Assembly: GCF_016906535.1 (NCBI RefSeq)
Contig: NC_057380.1
Coordinates: 1,798,001 to 1,862,000, forward strand
Reading direction: 5' to 3'
DNA length: 64,000 nt
Source: Rhizoctonia solani
Taxonomy: Eukaryota > Basidiomycota > Agaricomycetes > Cantharellales > Ceratobasidiaceae
Part shown: piece after piece, positions 25,424 to 37,213 of the stretch
How positions within the stretch are numbered: the stretch's first letter is position 1
How the letters are laid out: every line of letters begins with the position of its first letter
The notes under the pieces: model-generated
Databases searched by the model: none
What the model saw: the letters and a program-made list of their open reading frames with translations, nothing else
Told to the model about the DNA's origin: nothing
Program-made: the position numbers and the translations under genes

Positions 25424-28400
25424 ATGACCACGATGGCTCCGCGCAAAAAGTCGCTGCTGGGCGCGTCGAATCCTGTTGTGCAGGATCCTGGATTCCTTCC
25501 TGCGCTGAGCAGCAATCTTGCGGCGCTGGGCCCTATGGGTGGAAATGGGGGTGGTGTGCCGGCGAGTCCGGTGCCGACTGTTCCTCCTGCCATGTCTTTC
25601 GCTCCCACTCCGACACCCATTGCCACTCCGAGCGCACCCCTGGCCAACACTGTGTCGCTAGTCAACAAGACAGGCACCCAAAGCCTGTACCAGCGCTGCT
25701 CGTATGCACTTGGACGACTACTCCGGATCGAGGGAATTGCCTCGTTTTTCACGCTCTCGAACTCGGGACGGGCACCGCCACGCTTGGGACTGCCGCAGGA
25801 CGACGAGGCGCAAAAGGGGCCCAGGGACAGCACGGTGCGGGCACGCCAGTCGACGGATCCAGTGCGCCAGTTGTGGGATCTCTTGGCCCTTGGTGTTCCC
25901 CTCTGCATCCTCTACAATGCCCTGCCTGGAGTCGACCCACTGCAGATCGACTGCAGCATCGAAGAAACAGAACGAAAGCTGGCTCAGGCGAGTGCAGAGT
26001 CCAAGACTCCAACGAATAAAGTGAGTCACTTGGGTACATCGCTCCACCTGTGCTAACCGTACTAGCATGCCAAACATGCCACTGCCTTTTTCATCATGGG
26101 ACTCAAGCAGCTCGCCGAGTCGGGCGATCTACGTGGCCAGCCAGAGATGTTTACCGTTTCAGAGCTCTTTGGAAACAATACAAATGGCTTTGTCAAGGTG
26201 TGTACAGTCTGATTCCCTTGCCGAGCGAGCTAACTGGAACACAGGTCGTCTCGACTGTCATATTCCTTCTTGAACGTCTCCCCGAATCCATCTTTTCACC
26301 CGCTCCTCCCAGTCCCCCCAGCCTTGTATCCCAATTCAGCACTTCCATACCCGCCACACCCGGCCTCTTCCCATCCGACTCGCTCGATTCCCTTACCTCA
26401 CCCGTCGACGCTCCCTCCAACGGCTTCCCCTTTCCCCCCACCGCCCCATCCCTATCAGACGACGAGTCCTTCCGCAAAAAACACATCCAGGAGACTCTCG
26501 ATGCCGAGCGAAAATACGTCGCTGACCTCGAAGTCATGCACGAATACGCACGCGAGCTCATTCAGAAGAACGTCGTCGATGCCGACACGGTCCATCATTT
26601 GTTCCCCGGTCTTGGAAAGCTCTTGGATTTTGGCCGTAGGTTCTTGATCGAGATGGAGGGCACCGCACAATGTCCGTGGGAGGATCAGCGTTGGGGCTTA
26701 TTGTTCATTGATAACGTGCGTTTTCCGTCTCTTACTATCAACTTGGTGCTGATTGTGGTGCAGGAGGAGGAATTTGCCGTATACGAACCATATTGCGCCA
26801 ACTATACCAATGCGAGCGAGCTGATGCTGTCTCAAGAGCAGAATCTCATGGTGTGTATTCATTACTCGTCCTTGCTCCTTTTTTCTTTTCCCTTTATTTC
26901 ACCATTTATCTTGGCTCCTTTGTTGTGTGGAGCTTGCGCAATAGCGTTGGTAATTTACCAAAGCTATACGCTAGCCATTGTACGCCTATTGACGGCTTGT
27001 GCAATCATTGTGGGGCTAGCCTCGATATGGGATAGCTCGGCCTGACAATTGGCTTGGGAGGATGGCATGGGACCTAGATCGGGTTGCTCCAGGGCGAGTC
27101 AAGGCACTAGCTCGCTGGTGCTTTCGCCGTTTTTCTTGATTTGGTGTGCTTTTTGGCGCTTTTTTTTGGTCGAGGGCACTTGGTCATTATGCCTTGATTA
27201 TTCTCGGTACTTTTTCCGATTATATTCGGTGCCTATTGCTCTACTCGGCACCTTTAATTCGATGGATCTCGACACTCGGTCTCAGCCCTCCTATCATCGG
27301 TCTGTTCCTCAACGGCACCTCCGGCATCTGTTACGCTTACATCCGGTATCCAACACAATCGGCCATTCCCACCTCTCAATCGACCCCGATCTTGTCGCCA
27401 ACCAACGCCCTCGACTCGCAAACGCCGTCACTCAATTACCTAGTTTTGCGCGCGCTTGCCCAATCATTCGCTCGGCAACCACTCAATTATGTTCATGGCG
27501 ACTCCCAATTTGTCCATGGCCATTTCAAGTCCTAGGGTAGCCGTTCCCCTTTCATGTTGGTGGCGGCGGCGGCGTTAGCGACGACTCGGGTGATCCTCAT
27601 GTCCGTGGCGCACCCCGGATTGGTTCCGTTGCCTCTGGTTTGGACCGACCCGCGCCACACTTGAACTTGGCTCGACCCGCGCCGATCATGGATCCGCCCG
27701 GGCTTGGCCCGAGCTGTCCACCGAGTCATTTGAGCAGACTTGGTCAATCAGAGCGATCCGCCCGACGACTGAATGACATGACCACCCCGCCTAGAATCGT
27801 AGCAACAGAGCAGATCCGCGGCACCAGTTTAGCACGCCATTTCCGCCGGGGACTGGTTGGGGCATGTTTCCATCGGCGCCCAACGTAATTGTCGTTCTCG
27901 GTTTCCAACGTCGAATGGGTTGGTCGCGTTCCCTCGATCCCCTATTGCACCTTGTCGCAACCGTTTTGCGCTTCTTCCTCCACAGTCGCGACCTTGCTAT
28001 CGTAAACACTCCACACTTGTTCCTGCTAGTCGCGATCACACCAACACAACACTTCTCTCTGGTTTCACTCGTTGCGATCCTTTACTTTTACTCGCACGAT
28101 CCTCCTACTCTTTTCCCAGACTTTCGATTACCTGACGTCGAGGTGGAGCCTCCGGGGTCCTACCTTTGCCTTTTTGGAAAGGGTCGCTCTGGGCAACGGC
28201 CCGCACGGGTTGTCATGGTTCTTTCGCGATGGGTCCAAGGTCGGATTCACAGTCGGAGATGGGATTCAAAATCGAGGAGCTAGTGATGCAGAGGTCGGAA
28301 CTGGCAATATGAAACTTCGGTTCGGATTGGGATTGGGTCGTCTCCCCTCGTCGAGATGAGGCCGGGACGCGCGGGGGAACTCGAATTGGGGTTTGAGCGA

Positions 28401-31288
28401 ATGGAGACTTGAAAGCGAACATCGGACGTCTAGAGTCTAGCTTCGAACTTGGCTTTGAGACCCCGATTCGCTTCGCTTTGCTTTGCGTTCCTATTTTGGA
28501 CGAAGCCCAAGCCGGCATTATTGCCTTTTTTGGATCGTCTCGTGCATATTTTATTTTATTCTGATTTATTCCATATTTATCGTTTTTCGTCTGATTATCT
28601 CATTTTTCTTTTTTTTCTTCCTCTCGCCTCGCCTCGCTCCGATTTATCTCACGTTTTCGGCCGACTGACGTGATGTGATTTGGCAGAACCTTGCCCATGT
28701 GGTCAACCCCAAGACTGAACTGCCGATGTTTCTCATCAAGCCGGTACAGAAGATTTGCAAGTATCACTTGCAGCTACTCGTGAGTTGACTTTTTTATGGT
28801 TATGTTGAGGGGAGACCGTGCCTATTCGGTCTATTTGTACCTGCCTATCTGGTCCGAGTGATGGCCGGATGGTCTTGCATCAAATGATGGCCACACTCTG
28901 CTTGGACAGCGATGGCGATAGCGATGGGTTTGTTTGTAAATTGTCGCGAAGCGACGGCGACACGCCTTGTTTGCACCTACCGCTTACATCAGGCGCGCGA
29001 CGTACGGTGTCGGGAGGACCTGGAGGAGCGTGATTGGGTTGTTGTTTTCCTCGCTGGAAGATTGTCGGACCTAGAGGGTTGGATGGCGCGTCCCTGAGGT
29101 CTGGGCAAGCGGGGGAAGGGACGAAATCAGTTTGGACGCGTGCTTCCATTTTGGTGCACCTGTATGCGGACCTTGGCGCTCTATGACGCACTGATGGGAG
29201 CGGGCGATTTCTCTGCCCTCCTTTGCGTGCTCGGTTCGAGTGGGTTGGATTCGGTCGTGGGTAGCTGAATCGGGATTTGGAGAGCGTGGTCAATTAATGA
29301 GTGCATCGCAACGAGGCAGGTGGCGGCGCTTCTGGGCTCATCAGTTGGTTGATCCACGAGGCACCGCGTCCGTACGCTGCTCTTCATTTCGCACGGATTG
29401 GGAATGGCTCGGTCACGTCTAACTTTTTGTCGAGCAAACAACTGACAAATTTTCCCCTCCCTACATGACAGGACTTGATCAAGCGCGCGAGCAAAGAGAC
29501 GTATCCCCTATGACGAGCTCCAACGGATACCAGGTCGCCAAGCGAATTGGACCAGGCCAACGAGACGATACGAAAAGTCGATAACCGGAACACGGTCAAG
29601 GCGCTCGAGGCCCGCGTGGACGACTGGAAAGGCCACCAGCTGCACAATTTCGGCGAGCTCCTGCTCGAGGATATTTTTATCGTGACCAAGGCCGAGGTCG
29701 ATCGCGAGTACCACGTCTTTTTGTTTGAAAAGATCATCTTGTGCTGTAAAGAGGTTGTCGCCATGGACCCGCGCAAGGCCGGGACGATCGGCAAGGTCAG
29801 CAAGAGCGGGTCGCTCTTGAAGAAGCAGCAGTCGTTGGGGCCTGGTGGGATGCCTTCCCCCGCGTTGGGAGCTGGAGCCAAGAGGAAGACGCCGTTGTTG
29901 CTCAAGGGGAGAATTTTCTTGAATAATGTCACCAAGACTGTCGCTGGCAAGCCCAGTAAGTTTTATTACTCGTTTCTTAATTTCTTCTTGTTAAGTGGTT
30001 CGCAGGCCATGCTTTGCAAGTTTGGTGGCGCGGAGACGACGACCTCGAGTTTTTCACGCTACGATGCCGATCCGAGGAGCAATTGACCAAGTGGGAGACG
30101 AATATAAATCAATTAATTAAAGAGAATGCGAATCGACGAGCGAGCGACCGTGCCGCACGGCAACAACATGATCGGGCCTTGTCGACCAGTTCGGCACTGA
30201 GCTATGCCGCCACCCTCCCCCCTACTCTTCCAACCAACCCCTCCCCCCCTATCCTGGTCCCCGAACGCCAAGGCTCCATGGCCATCCGTTTGTAGCGCAA
30301 GAGGATGACGGAGACTATCCCGCGTCTGGACGGGCGACCCCATTGGAAGCTCGCCGGTCCCAGCCGCCTGAGCGGGAACGCGAGCGCGGAGAATACGAGC
30401 GACCACGTGCGCGGACCGAGGGAGCAGATGGCGCGACGATGATGCAGTACCGACAACACCCGCCCCATGCCTCCCCCAACCGGTGGATTGCCTTCGATCC
30501 CTCGGGGCGCACCTTTGCCTCCGCGCGGTGGATCCGAGGCGAGCTTTGGACCCGGTCGGGAGCCCAGCTTTAGTTCGAGTCGGCCCGTGCAGAATTTACG
30601 GAGCAAGTTTAGCTCCACCCGGTTGCGCTCGGCGTATGATAGCCAGAACGCGAGTACGGAGAGTATGCCCAAGGTCCACGAGGGCGGACATCCAGGGGAA
30701 GATCATGACGGCCATGTGTCGCGCGAGTCGGCAACTACCCCTACCCCGCGCAACGGGTCCGCGCCTCCTCACTTGCGGATGCGGAGCGCGAGCCAGCCGA
30801 GCGCATATGTAGCTGCACCACCCCAACAACCTCCTCCACCCGTACCGCGATGGAATGGCAATGGCTCGGCGAGCTCGCTGGGCACTTCGCCAGAGGAAAA
30901 ACGGGGAAGTGGGTCGAGCGAGAGTACGAATTTGAGCTCCGAGTACTCGCCCACCAACACCCAGAGTCCGATTACGCCGTTTGGAGACGGTGCGGGTATA
31001 GCGCGGCGATTACTTGGGTCGGGCGAGTCGGTACGCGTCAAGGTGCATTACAAGACGGATTTGTTCCAGATTATCGTCCCCCGGGATACGGTTTTCAATG
31101 ATTTGGTAACCAAGGTGGCCCACAAGGTACGGTTGTGCGGCGAAGCCGGGGAGCGAGATGCACCGTTGCGAGTTAAATACCGGGACGAGGACGGGGACAT
31201 GATTTCGCTCGGATCCGACGACGACGTGCAAATGGCATTTGACGGAACGAGGACGGCCAGCGGAGGTGTTGAGCTTTGGGTCTCATAG
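25424..31288 (+). CDS. CDC24: Cdc24/Scd1-like RhoGEF (CH-DH-PH-PB1)
   Basis: Guanine-nucleotide exchange factor for Cdc42, controlling polarised growth at the cortex. Exons: 25424-26020, 26066-26197, 26245-26715, 26764-26850, 28687-28779, 29472-29955, 30006-31288. The Cdc24-type CH region has SLYQRCSYALGRLLRIEG and DPVRQLWDLLALGVPLCILY. The DH domain starts with IQETLDAERKYVADLEVM and continues as FLIKPVQKICKYHLQLL, then DLIKRASKETYP. The PH domain has GHQLHNFGELLLEDIFIVTK, YHVFLFEKIILCCKE and WRGDDDLEFFTLRCRSEEQL. After a Pro/Ser/Arg-rich linker the C-terminal PB1 domain (VKVHYKTDLFQIIVPRD, YRDEDGDMISLGSDDDVQ) ends at TAG 31286-31288; PB1 binds Bem1/Scd2-type scaffolds. The frame breaks three times between about 29510 and 29546, and again in the linker near 30293 and 30460. 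Domain order matches the family, and I regard the breaks as probable sequence errors. Confidence 0.88.
26851..28686 (+). other. Unusually long intron (about 1.84 kb) inside the DH domain
   Basis: The exon ending NASELMLSQEQNLM is followed by GTGTGT at 26851, and the next DH exon starts after TTGGCAG at 28686. All other introns measured in this window are about 45-70 nt except the next one in this gene. The insert has T- and C-rich tracts and no recognisable transposon ORF. A nested gene is not supported. Confidence 0.6.
28780..29471 (+). other. Second long intron (692 nt) in the DH domain
   Basis: Donor GTGAGT follows the exon end KICKYHLQLL; acceptor ACAG precedes DLIKRASKETYP. Both are clean splice sites, and the flanking residues are contiguous in DH domains. 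Confidence 0.6.
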
Positions 31289-33567
31289 GCGTCTGTTCTC
31301 ACTTTTTTCTTCACGTCTCTCAATATGCCCTGTCCCGCTTCGCACGACGATTCCCGACCTTGCAACATTTCCTAAAACCTCTATTTGATTACCCATCTAC
31401 ACTCTTACACCCTGCTGGACTATTTGGCCTTTTACCCCCGCCTGTATCGACTGCTGTAACGATCACCCCACCCCTACCCATGCATGATCCACCTTATTCC
31501 GCTATCTTGAATCATACTGAACAAAACCTTGCCCCGGGTTTTTCTTGTGCCGTGTTACTAGTTCTTGTTCCTTGTGCATATTGTCAATTTCTAGTATTTC
31601 ATTCACTTTTTGGTATCTTGAGATGAGCCCAGGGGCATGTTTGTTTCTTGATCCAATTACCTATTCCTTCCTTTTTTTCCTTTTCATTATGCTATGCCCT
31701 TTTCTCGCTTTCGCTCTCCTTATGATGTTTGCCGGCCTTGCACAGTTTTATTTTCACTTTTTTTTATATCTATTCTTGAATCGGGGTTTATAGCATGGGT
31801 TTCCCCTTTTTTGTCCGTGATTTTTTCTTCTGTAGTCTGCTGATAGAGATACAAAGCAAAAGACGGTTTCGTTCTCCTTCATTGTGTATCGTGTGAGCTA
31901 TTCACGTTAGTTGAGGGTGCACGAGGTCCCGGTTATTACGACAATGGTCGCTAGAATTCGGGGTACAATGCAAACAATGGGTTCCACGTCGAATGTCGAT
32001 CTTACGTCAGAAAATGCTGGATATGCGAGGTAACAGGTGTAATTTACCTTTTTGGGTGGGTTGGGGCATATGCTGATTTCACAAGTATGTCTTCTAGGGC
32101 TTGGATGCTGGACAAATCATATGTGTGCAATTATGCTGCGCGTTGAACTAGGCTTGATTTGATTGTGCTTCTCGTGGTCGGCACGGCAGACGGAAGGTCT
32201 CGGTGACGAATTGAGGGTTGTATCGAGCTTCTAATTAATAGGTTGATTTCTTCTCTGACGGCTATGTATAACCATGATAGCCGTAAATATCGATTCAGCT
32301 CTCGGCAGCGTTGTCGTGTTGAGGAAGTCCGTTTGGGCTGTTCTATGCCGATGGCCATGTGGATGTATGCGCTCCAACTGTTCAGAGGCATTTGGCTCTC
32401 GTATCTTTTGGAATCATGTAGAACTCGCTGATAATCCCCATGTCAACTCTGTGGATCACGGCTCAACTGGGCTTTCAGATGCATCCAAATACACTCGGGC
32501 AAGTCGATAAGTCTTCAATCCCACATTGCGTAGCTTTCGTGATTTGAAAACGGATTTATCAGCTGTTTAAGTCGCAGTTTTAACGGCATTCTGTTTGAGA
32601 TACGAAATCCGTACGCGAGGGCTTCTTTTAGCCAACCCAAACGGATTCCCTTGGGCAGATCCCGTTACGTACTCAAGGGCTCAGAGGGGTAAAATGATTC
32701 GAGAATACGCAGCCATTAGACCAATGGTACCATGATAAAATTTAGTATGAGCAAAGCTTTATATTCTCGCAATTTACCTGGAGACAGAAGGTGGTACGAC
32801 TGATTAATTATGATACTCCGGTTTCTTGTCCTTCTTTGCCTAAGGCTGCTGTGTATGGGTTTGAATATACTCCAAAGACCATTATTATGTGTTAGGTAGC
32901 GGCTGCCCTGCACCGCCACCGAAAGAACGAACGGACATTGGGAAGGGGACTGGATGGATTCGTAGAGTGCATATGCATGTTTATACCTCACGCCCTAAAG
33001 GCTGGAATCAATGTATACAGTTCTCTACTCCCAATTCGAGTGGCTATTGGACTGCTAGCGTCTTCAGCTTAAGGTCCGACCACCCTGTCGCTCATCTGAC
33101 ACACATTATACCATCAGCTTGCACGGATTTCAGTACATTTTTGGATTTTGTTGTCAACCACGCTAGAAAATTTCCCTATAAAGAACGGGTCAAAACGCTA
33201 TCTATTCCGTCAGATAATATTACCAAAAGTGGTTTGATCAAGGCACGAGAGTTTATAACTAAGGCTCAAAGCAAGGTGATGAAAGTGCTAAATCCAAATT
33301 TAATACGAAGGAAATGGCCCATTTCAGTGCCAATGTGAAAATAACGGCTTTTCGTAACGTAGATTCAACTGAGCTAGATGCGCGATGAGTGTTTAGAGAT
33401 GGTAGGTGAACTCTGAAAAAGGCAAAGACAGATTGAAACCACACGCGTACGCATAGTATGCCATTCCAAGGCCATGATTATGGACGACATCCAGTCACCC
33501 TCGTCAGTGTCTCATGTAATGCCTCTGCATGTTGTGGTTCGCCTATCATTATGAACACAGGATAACT
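31289..33567. other. Intergenic region downstream of the Cdc24-like gene
   Basis: The first 500 nt are T-rich 3' flank. An open frame of 149 codons at 32889-33338 (plus) lies just before the second STAND remnant. It has no domain I recognise, and the ORF is not extended by convincing exons. Nothing else is seen. Confidence 0.4.
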
Positions 33568-33762
33568 TTGGTTTGTTACCAATGGAGAGAATATGTGCTG
33601 GATCAACGGAATAACCGGAATGACCGGAACCGGCAAGACTAGGATAGCGACCACTTTGTGCTCTGCCCTCGACAAAAACTGTGAACTTGGTGCTGGCTTC
33701 TTCTGTATCAGGTCAATACCCGAATGTCTTAATGTTAAACTCATTCTACCCACAATCGCACA

Positions 33763-33982
33763 CACTGTACAAGGTTATAATGCTGAAAATCGGTGCGTGT
33801 GTTTAAGTGAGAATTGAGCTGAAATCAAGATCAATACATACTGATTTTAGGTATCAATTCTTCCATAGTCTGATTCATGCTGAGGGAGGCATACTAACAT
33901 TGTAATTTTCAGGCCATATCCTACTGAAAAAAGGAATCTTTTACTGATGTACTGACTTTCAGGATCTTATCACACCACAGTG
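33763..33982 (-). mobile_element. MITE-like insertion, copy A (220 nt)
   Basis: Interrupts the STAND remnant inside the codons that read TIAYQLA in the intact copy. It starts CACTGT (33763) and ends ACAGTG (33982), so its ends are inverted. Its reverse complement aligns along almost its whole length with the insertion at 35434-35646: both have TGTGATAAGATC or GCGTGATAAGATC, then ATCAGTAAAAG, TTTTTTCAGTA, GGCCTGAAAA, TCAATTC and AACCTTG. No coding capacity. A target-site duplication is not evident at this copy. Confidence 0.7.
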
Positions 33983-35433
33983 ATATCAACTCGCCCATTT
34001 CTCTCGCCCGTTCCGAGGTTCATTACTTCGGGTGCTATAGCAAGATCCCGATATCCGTACAAAGCTTCCACTAGTACAGTTCCAGCGCATGATCCTTGAG
34101 CCACTTCAGCGCGTTGAACAAATAGCCATTGAACCCATTGACGGACATACTGGTGCGTTCATGGCTGTCGCGATTTCGCGAGACAGTGCCCAAGTCTGCT
34201 CTGGATCCGACGACGAGACCGTCTGCATCTGGGATATAGGCAGCGGAAAGCGAATTACAGGTTCACTAAAAGGGAGTAGTGGTAAGTTCCGGTCGGTTGC
34301 CTACTCCCCCGATGGCCGGTGGCTTGTTTCCGGGTCGCTGTACGAGAGTTGTCTGTGTTTGGAGTACCAGTGACTGGAAGATAAAGGGTAGACCACTTGG
34401 TCACCACGGAGAGAAAGTACTTTCTATTAGATTTTCGCCTTGTAGCACTATTTTAGCGGCCACATCTGACTCATATATATCTCTGAGATTCTTCCACAGA
34501 TCAGGTTATCGTTGGGCGACTAAGCGGCCATACAAGCCTCATAAAATCACTTTCATTTATGCCCGACGGAAAATAGATAGTATTGGGCTCCTGGAACCGC
34601 ACTATATGGGTCTGAGATACCAAACACGGAAGGCTGGTGACAGGCCCTTTCAAAAGAAGCACATCATCAGTAGGTGCAATTAATGTTTCCTGTGATGGCA
34701 AGTCGCTTGTTTTGGCTCTCGAGGACGGAACAATGCGCATCTGGGACACAGATAACTGGCAGACCCTCTCGCTTCAGGAACACTCGCGTTGTCAGGTCGT
34801 TCACGTTCTCGCCCGATAGCTCTCGCTTTGTCTCTGGCTCTCTAGATGAAAACATGCGGATATGGGAGGTACCAGGTGCAACCATCAAGCAAGCGAAAGG
34901 CGGTGACTCGACAGGCTACGGTCGCTGGGTTACACCAGTATCGTTTTCGCACTGCGGCTCGTATATCGTATCCAAATCCCACGACATGACAGTTCACACG
35001 TGGAATATTCAAGCCGGACAGCCAACATATACTGCACTCATGGAACAAAAAGAGCAGATACTCTCAGTTGGGTTCTCCCCTGACAGCAGTCACATCTACC
35101 CAGTATCAAGAGATAGAATGGTTTATGTATGGCAACGGCAAAGCAGGAAGCTGGAGTATACAATTGGTCCGATAGACACAGATGGCGACTACAATCCGTG
35201 GTACAAACAGTTCTGACCAGCCGTATTTATGCTTGAGGACAAACGCGTGGTCTGCGGCTCGAAATCGGGCCGAACATACGTATGGGACAACGACAAGAAG
35301 ACTCACAAGTTGACCGGCCACGACAAAGCAGTATACTCGACCGCAGTCTCGCCCGACTGTCAGACCTTTGCGTCTGGTGACAACGGCTGGCGGTTAATGA
35401 TGTGGGATGCTAGTACTGGGAAACAACAATATA

Positions 35434-35646
35434 GCGTGATAAGATCTTGAACATCATTATATCAGTAAAAGGCATCTTTTTTCAGTACAATTTGGCCTGA
35501 AAACTACAACATCAGTATGCTTTCCTCAGTACAAATTAGACCAAGGGAGAATTGATATTTAAAGTTAGCATATATTGTCCTTGATTTCAGTTCAATTCCT
35601 ACTTAAATACACATTCTTATTTTCAGTATTTTAACCTTGCACAGTG
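35434..35646 (+). mobile_element. MITE-like insertion, copy B (about 213 nt)
   Basis: Same family as copy A but in the opposite orientation. It ends CACAGTG at 35646; the matching CACTGTG at its left end has been lost. It splits a WD repeat: GKQ before, and YNICGAHAC-type sequence after, correspond to GAQLRSISEAHTY in the intact gene. The direct repeat ACAATATA lies at 35426-35433 and 35654-35661. Because the right-hand copy is 7 nt away from the CACAGTG end, the exact duplication is uncertain. Confidence 0.65.
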
Positions 35647-35751
35647 CAATTGTACAATATATGCGGTGCACATGCATGCTAGTTGCATCCGTTCCATAGC
35701 GTGCTCCCCTGATGGGGACCTCCTTGCTTCTGGTTCCACTGACAAGACTAT

Positions 35752-36006
35752 GCTGGGATATGATGTATATATATGTATTCAATACTAAACTAAATGCTTA
35801 TACAAGAAGTAAAGACAATAAAAACGTTGGTAGTGAGAGGTAAGGATAGAGGACTCGTACGTGAGCCTTTATATACCCTAAGATACCTACTGAGTGATAC
35901 GGTAAAGTGCTGCATATGGCTGCGCATTGAATGACTCGTACTTACTAACTCAATTACTGTGCATGGAAAATACTAAACAGTTCCAGTATTTACAAGACAT
36001 TTCAAC
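35752..36006. mobile_element. Short insertion C with AGACTAT target duplication (255 nt)
   Basis: AGACTAT occurs at 35745-35751 and again at 36007-36013. Removing one copy plus the 255 nt between restores continuous alignment with the intact STAND gene (GACATGACTATAAGTCTGTGG there). The insert carries no ORF and does not match copies A and B. Its termini show no clear inverted repeat; AATACTAAAC occurs near both ends as a direct repeat. Type of element unknown. Confidence 0.55.
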
Positions 36007-36619
36007 AGACTATATGTCTGTGGAGCACATATGTAGGGTGTGCCGTCGACGGTCCGCTTCTAGGCCACAACGACGCTGCTTCATCTGTTTCATTCTCCTT
36101 CCGGGGGAACGGCTCGTCTCTGGGTCCTTGGATAGGGGTGTACGTATATGGGATGTGGCCAGTAGGTCACCAATTGCCACCTTCAGGGGGCATGTAGATC
36201 AATCCCTTGCGGTCAAGTTCTCCCTCGACGGAAACCAGGTTGTTTCGGGGTCCGCAGATCATACAATACGTGTGTGGCACGACTCACATTGAACAGATGA
36301 CCGTGCATTAATCTCGTATCCTCTCGATTGCTTACACCGACCTTTCAGCGTGATTCATACATGTATATATCCCAATGATCCTGATATATGCAATGTCAAT
36401 GATCTTCAACAGAATTGTGGCTTTTACTGGGAGATCGACGACGACGGATGGGTTCGTGACAGCCAAAACCGACCACTCATTTGGATTCTGCCTGACCTGC
36501 GGGGCGTCCTACTGACACCTCAGAATACCGTACTCATGGCCCATCAACCGCCTATCAATCTTGATTTTACGAACACCGGGATTGTTAACGGATGGGAAAC
36601 GTGCTATGAGCCACTGTAA

Positions 36620-37213
36620 GTAATATTCTGACTCGAGACCGTATGTGTGACATACATCTCATCAGGTATCCGTCCTGAATTGACTGACTAAACAACGCCT
36701 TGAAGATCCTACCATGTACTTTGCATGTAAATAAATTGGCTCACGCCAGTTTGTCCAACAATGGTATTGCCGACATAACAGTATTATGAGACAGAGCACA
36801 TCCTACCAAGATAGTTACAGATACTGTCTTTCATCAACAAAAAAGGTCAGAAACGAGCCCGACGGCATTGAATATTGTAACAAGTGCCAAGTGGGCTTGG
36901 TTTGGGGCGCTTTCTCACTTGTTCTGCGTTTCATTGTAATTATTTCGCACCAGATATTCAATAGCTGTGGCGAAGAGCTCAGAGGCAGTGGCAGGATTGT
37001 CCGAAGAACCGGAAAGTGCCGGTGGCTAACTTTGAATATGGTCCAAATTAGTCCAAAGCAAACCACATCCTTCTCAATAACCGTACAAATCGCCCACTAT
37101 GCTTGAATTATAGCTACAGAATGACAGACAATAAATCCGACGAGAGCCCTCATGGAGAATAAAGTAACAAAAAAAATGCATAGGCTTAAACGAGTGTCGT
37201 CGAGGAGTCTTGA
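36620..37213. other. Intergenic, no supported gene
   Basis: Lies between the 3' end of the STAND remnant and the 3' end of the RING gene. Nothing recognisable. Confidence 0.45.

Larger units (their letters stand above)
33568..36619 (+). pseudogene. Second NACHT-WD40 STAND gene, fragmented remnant
   Basis: A diverged copy of the gene at 14.6-19.3 kb. It begins in the NACHT domain with MTGTGKTRIATTLCSALDKN (Walker A with Lys and Thr kept), then CIRSIPECLNVKLILPTIA at about 33710-33760. A 220-nt insertion follows, and the match resumes at about 33984 with QLAHFSRPFRG and MILEPLQRV. The sequence corresponding to Walker B and the rest of NACHT is missing: the text jumps from MILEPLQRV to WD40 repeats (CSGSDDETVCIWDIGSGK). 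WD repeats continue in several frames (YSPDGRWLVSG, GFSPDSSHIYPVSRDRM, GHDKAVYSTAVSPD), are cut by two more insertions, and finish with SLDRGVRIWDVASRSPIATF. The tail DDDGWVRDSQNRPLIWILPD ends at TAA 36617-36619. Deletion, stops, shifts and insertions make this a clear pseudogene. Confidence 0.88.

Noticed and set aside
27049..27540. 163-codon frame inside the long Cdc24 intron
   Set aside because: No recognisable domain; overlaps another frame; flanked by confirmed DH exons.
28880..29293. 137-codon minus frame in the second long intron
   Set aside because: Arg/Pro-rich, no domain, likely chance.
32889..33338. 149-codon plus frame before the STAND remnant
   Set aside because: Could be a gene fragment, but I found no homology with the STAND copy or any family.
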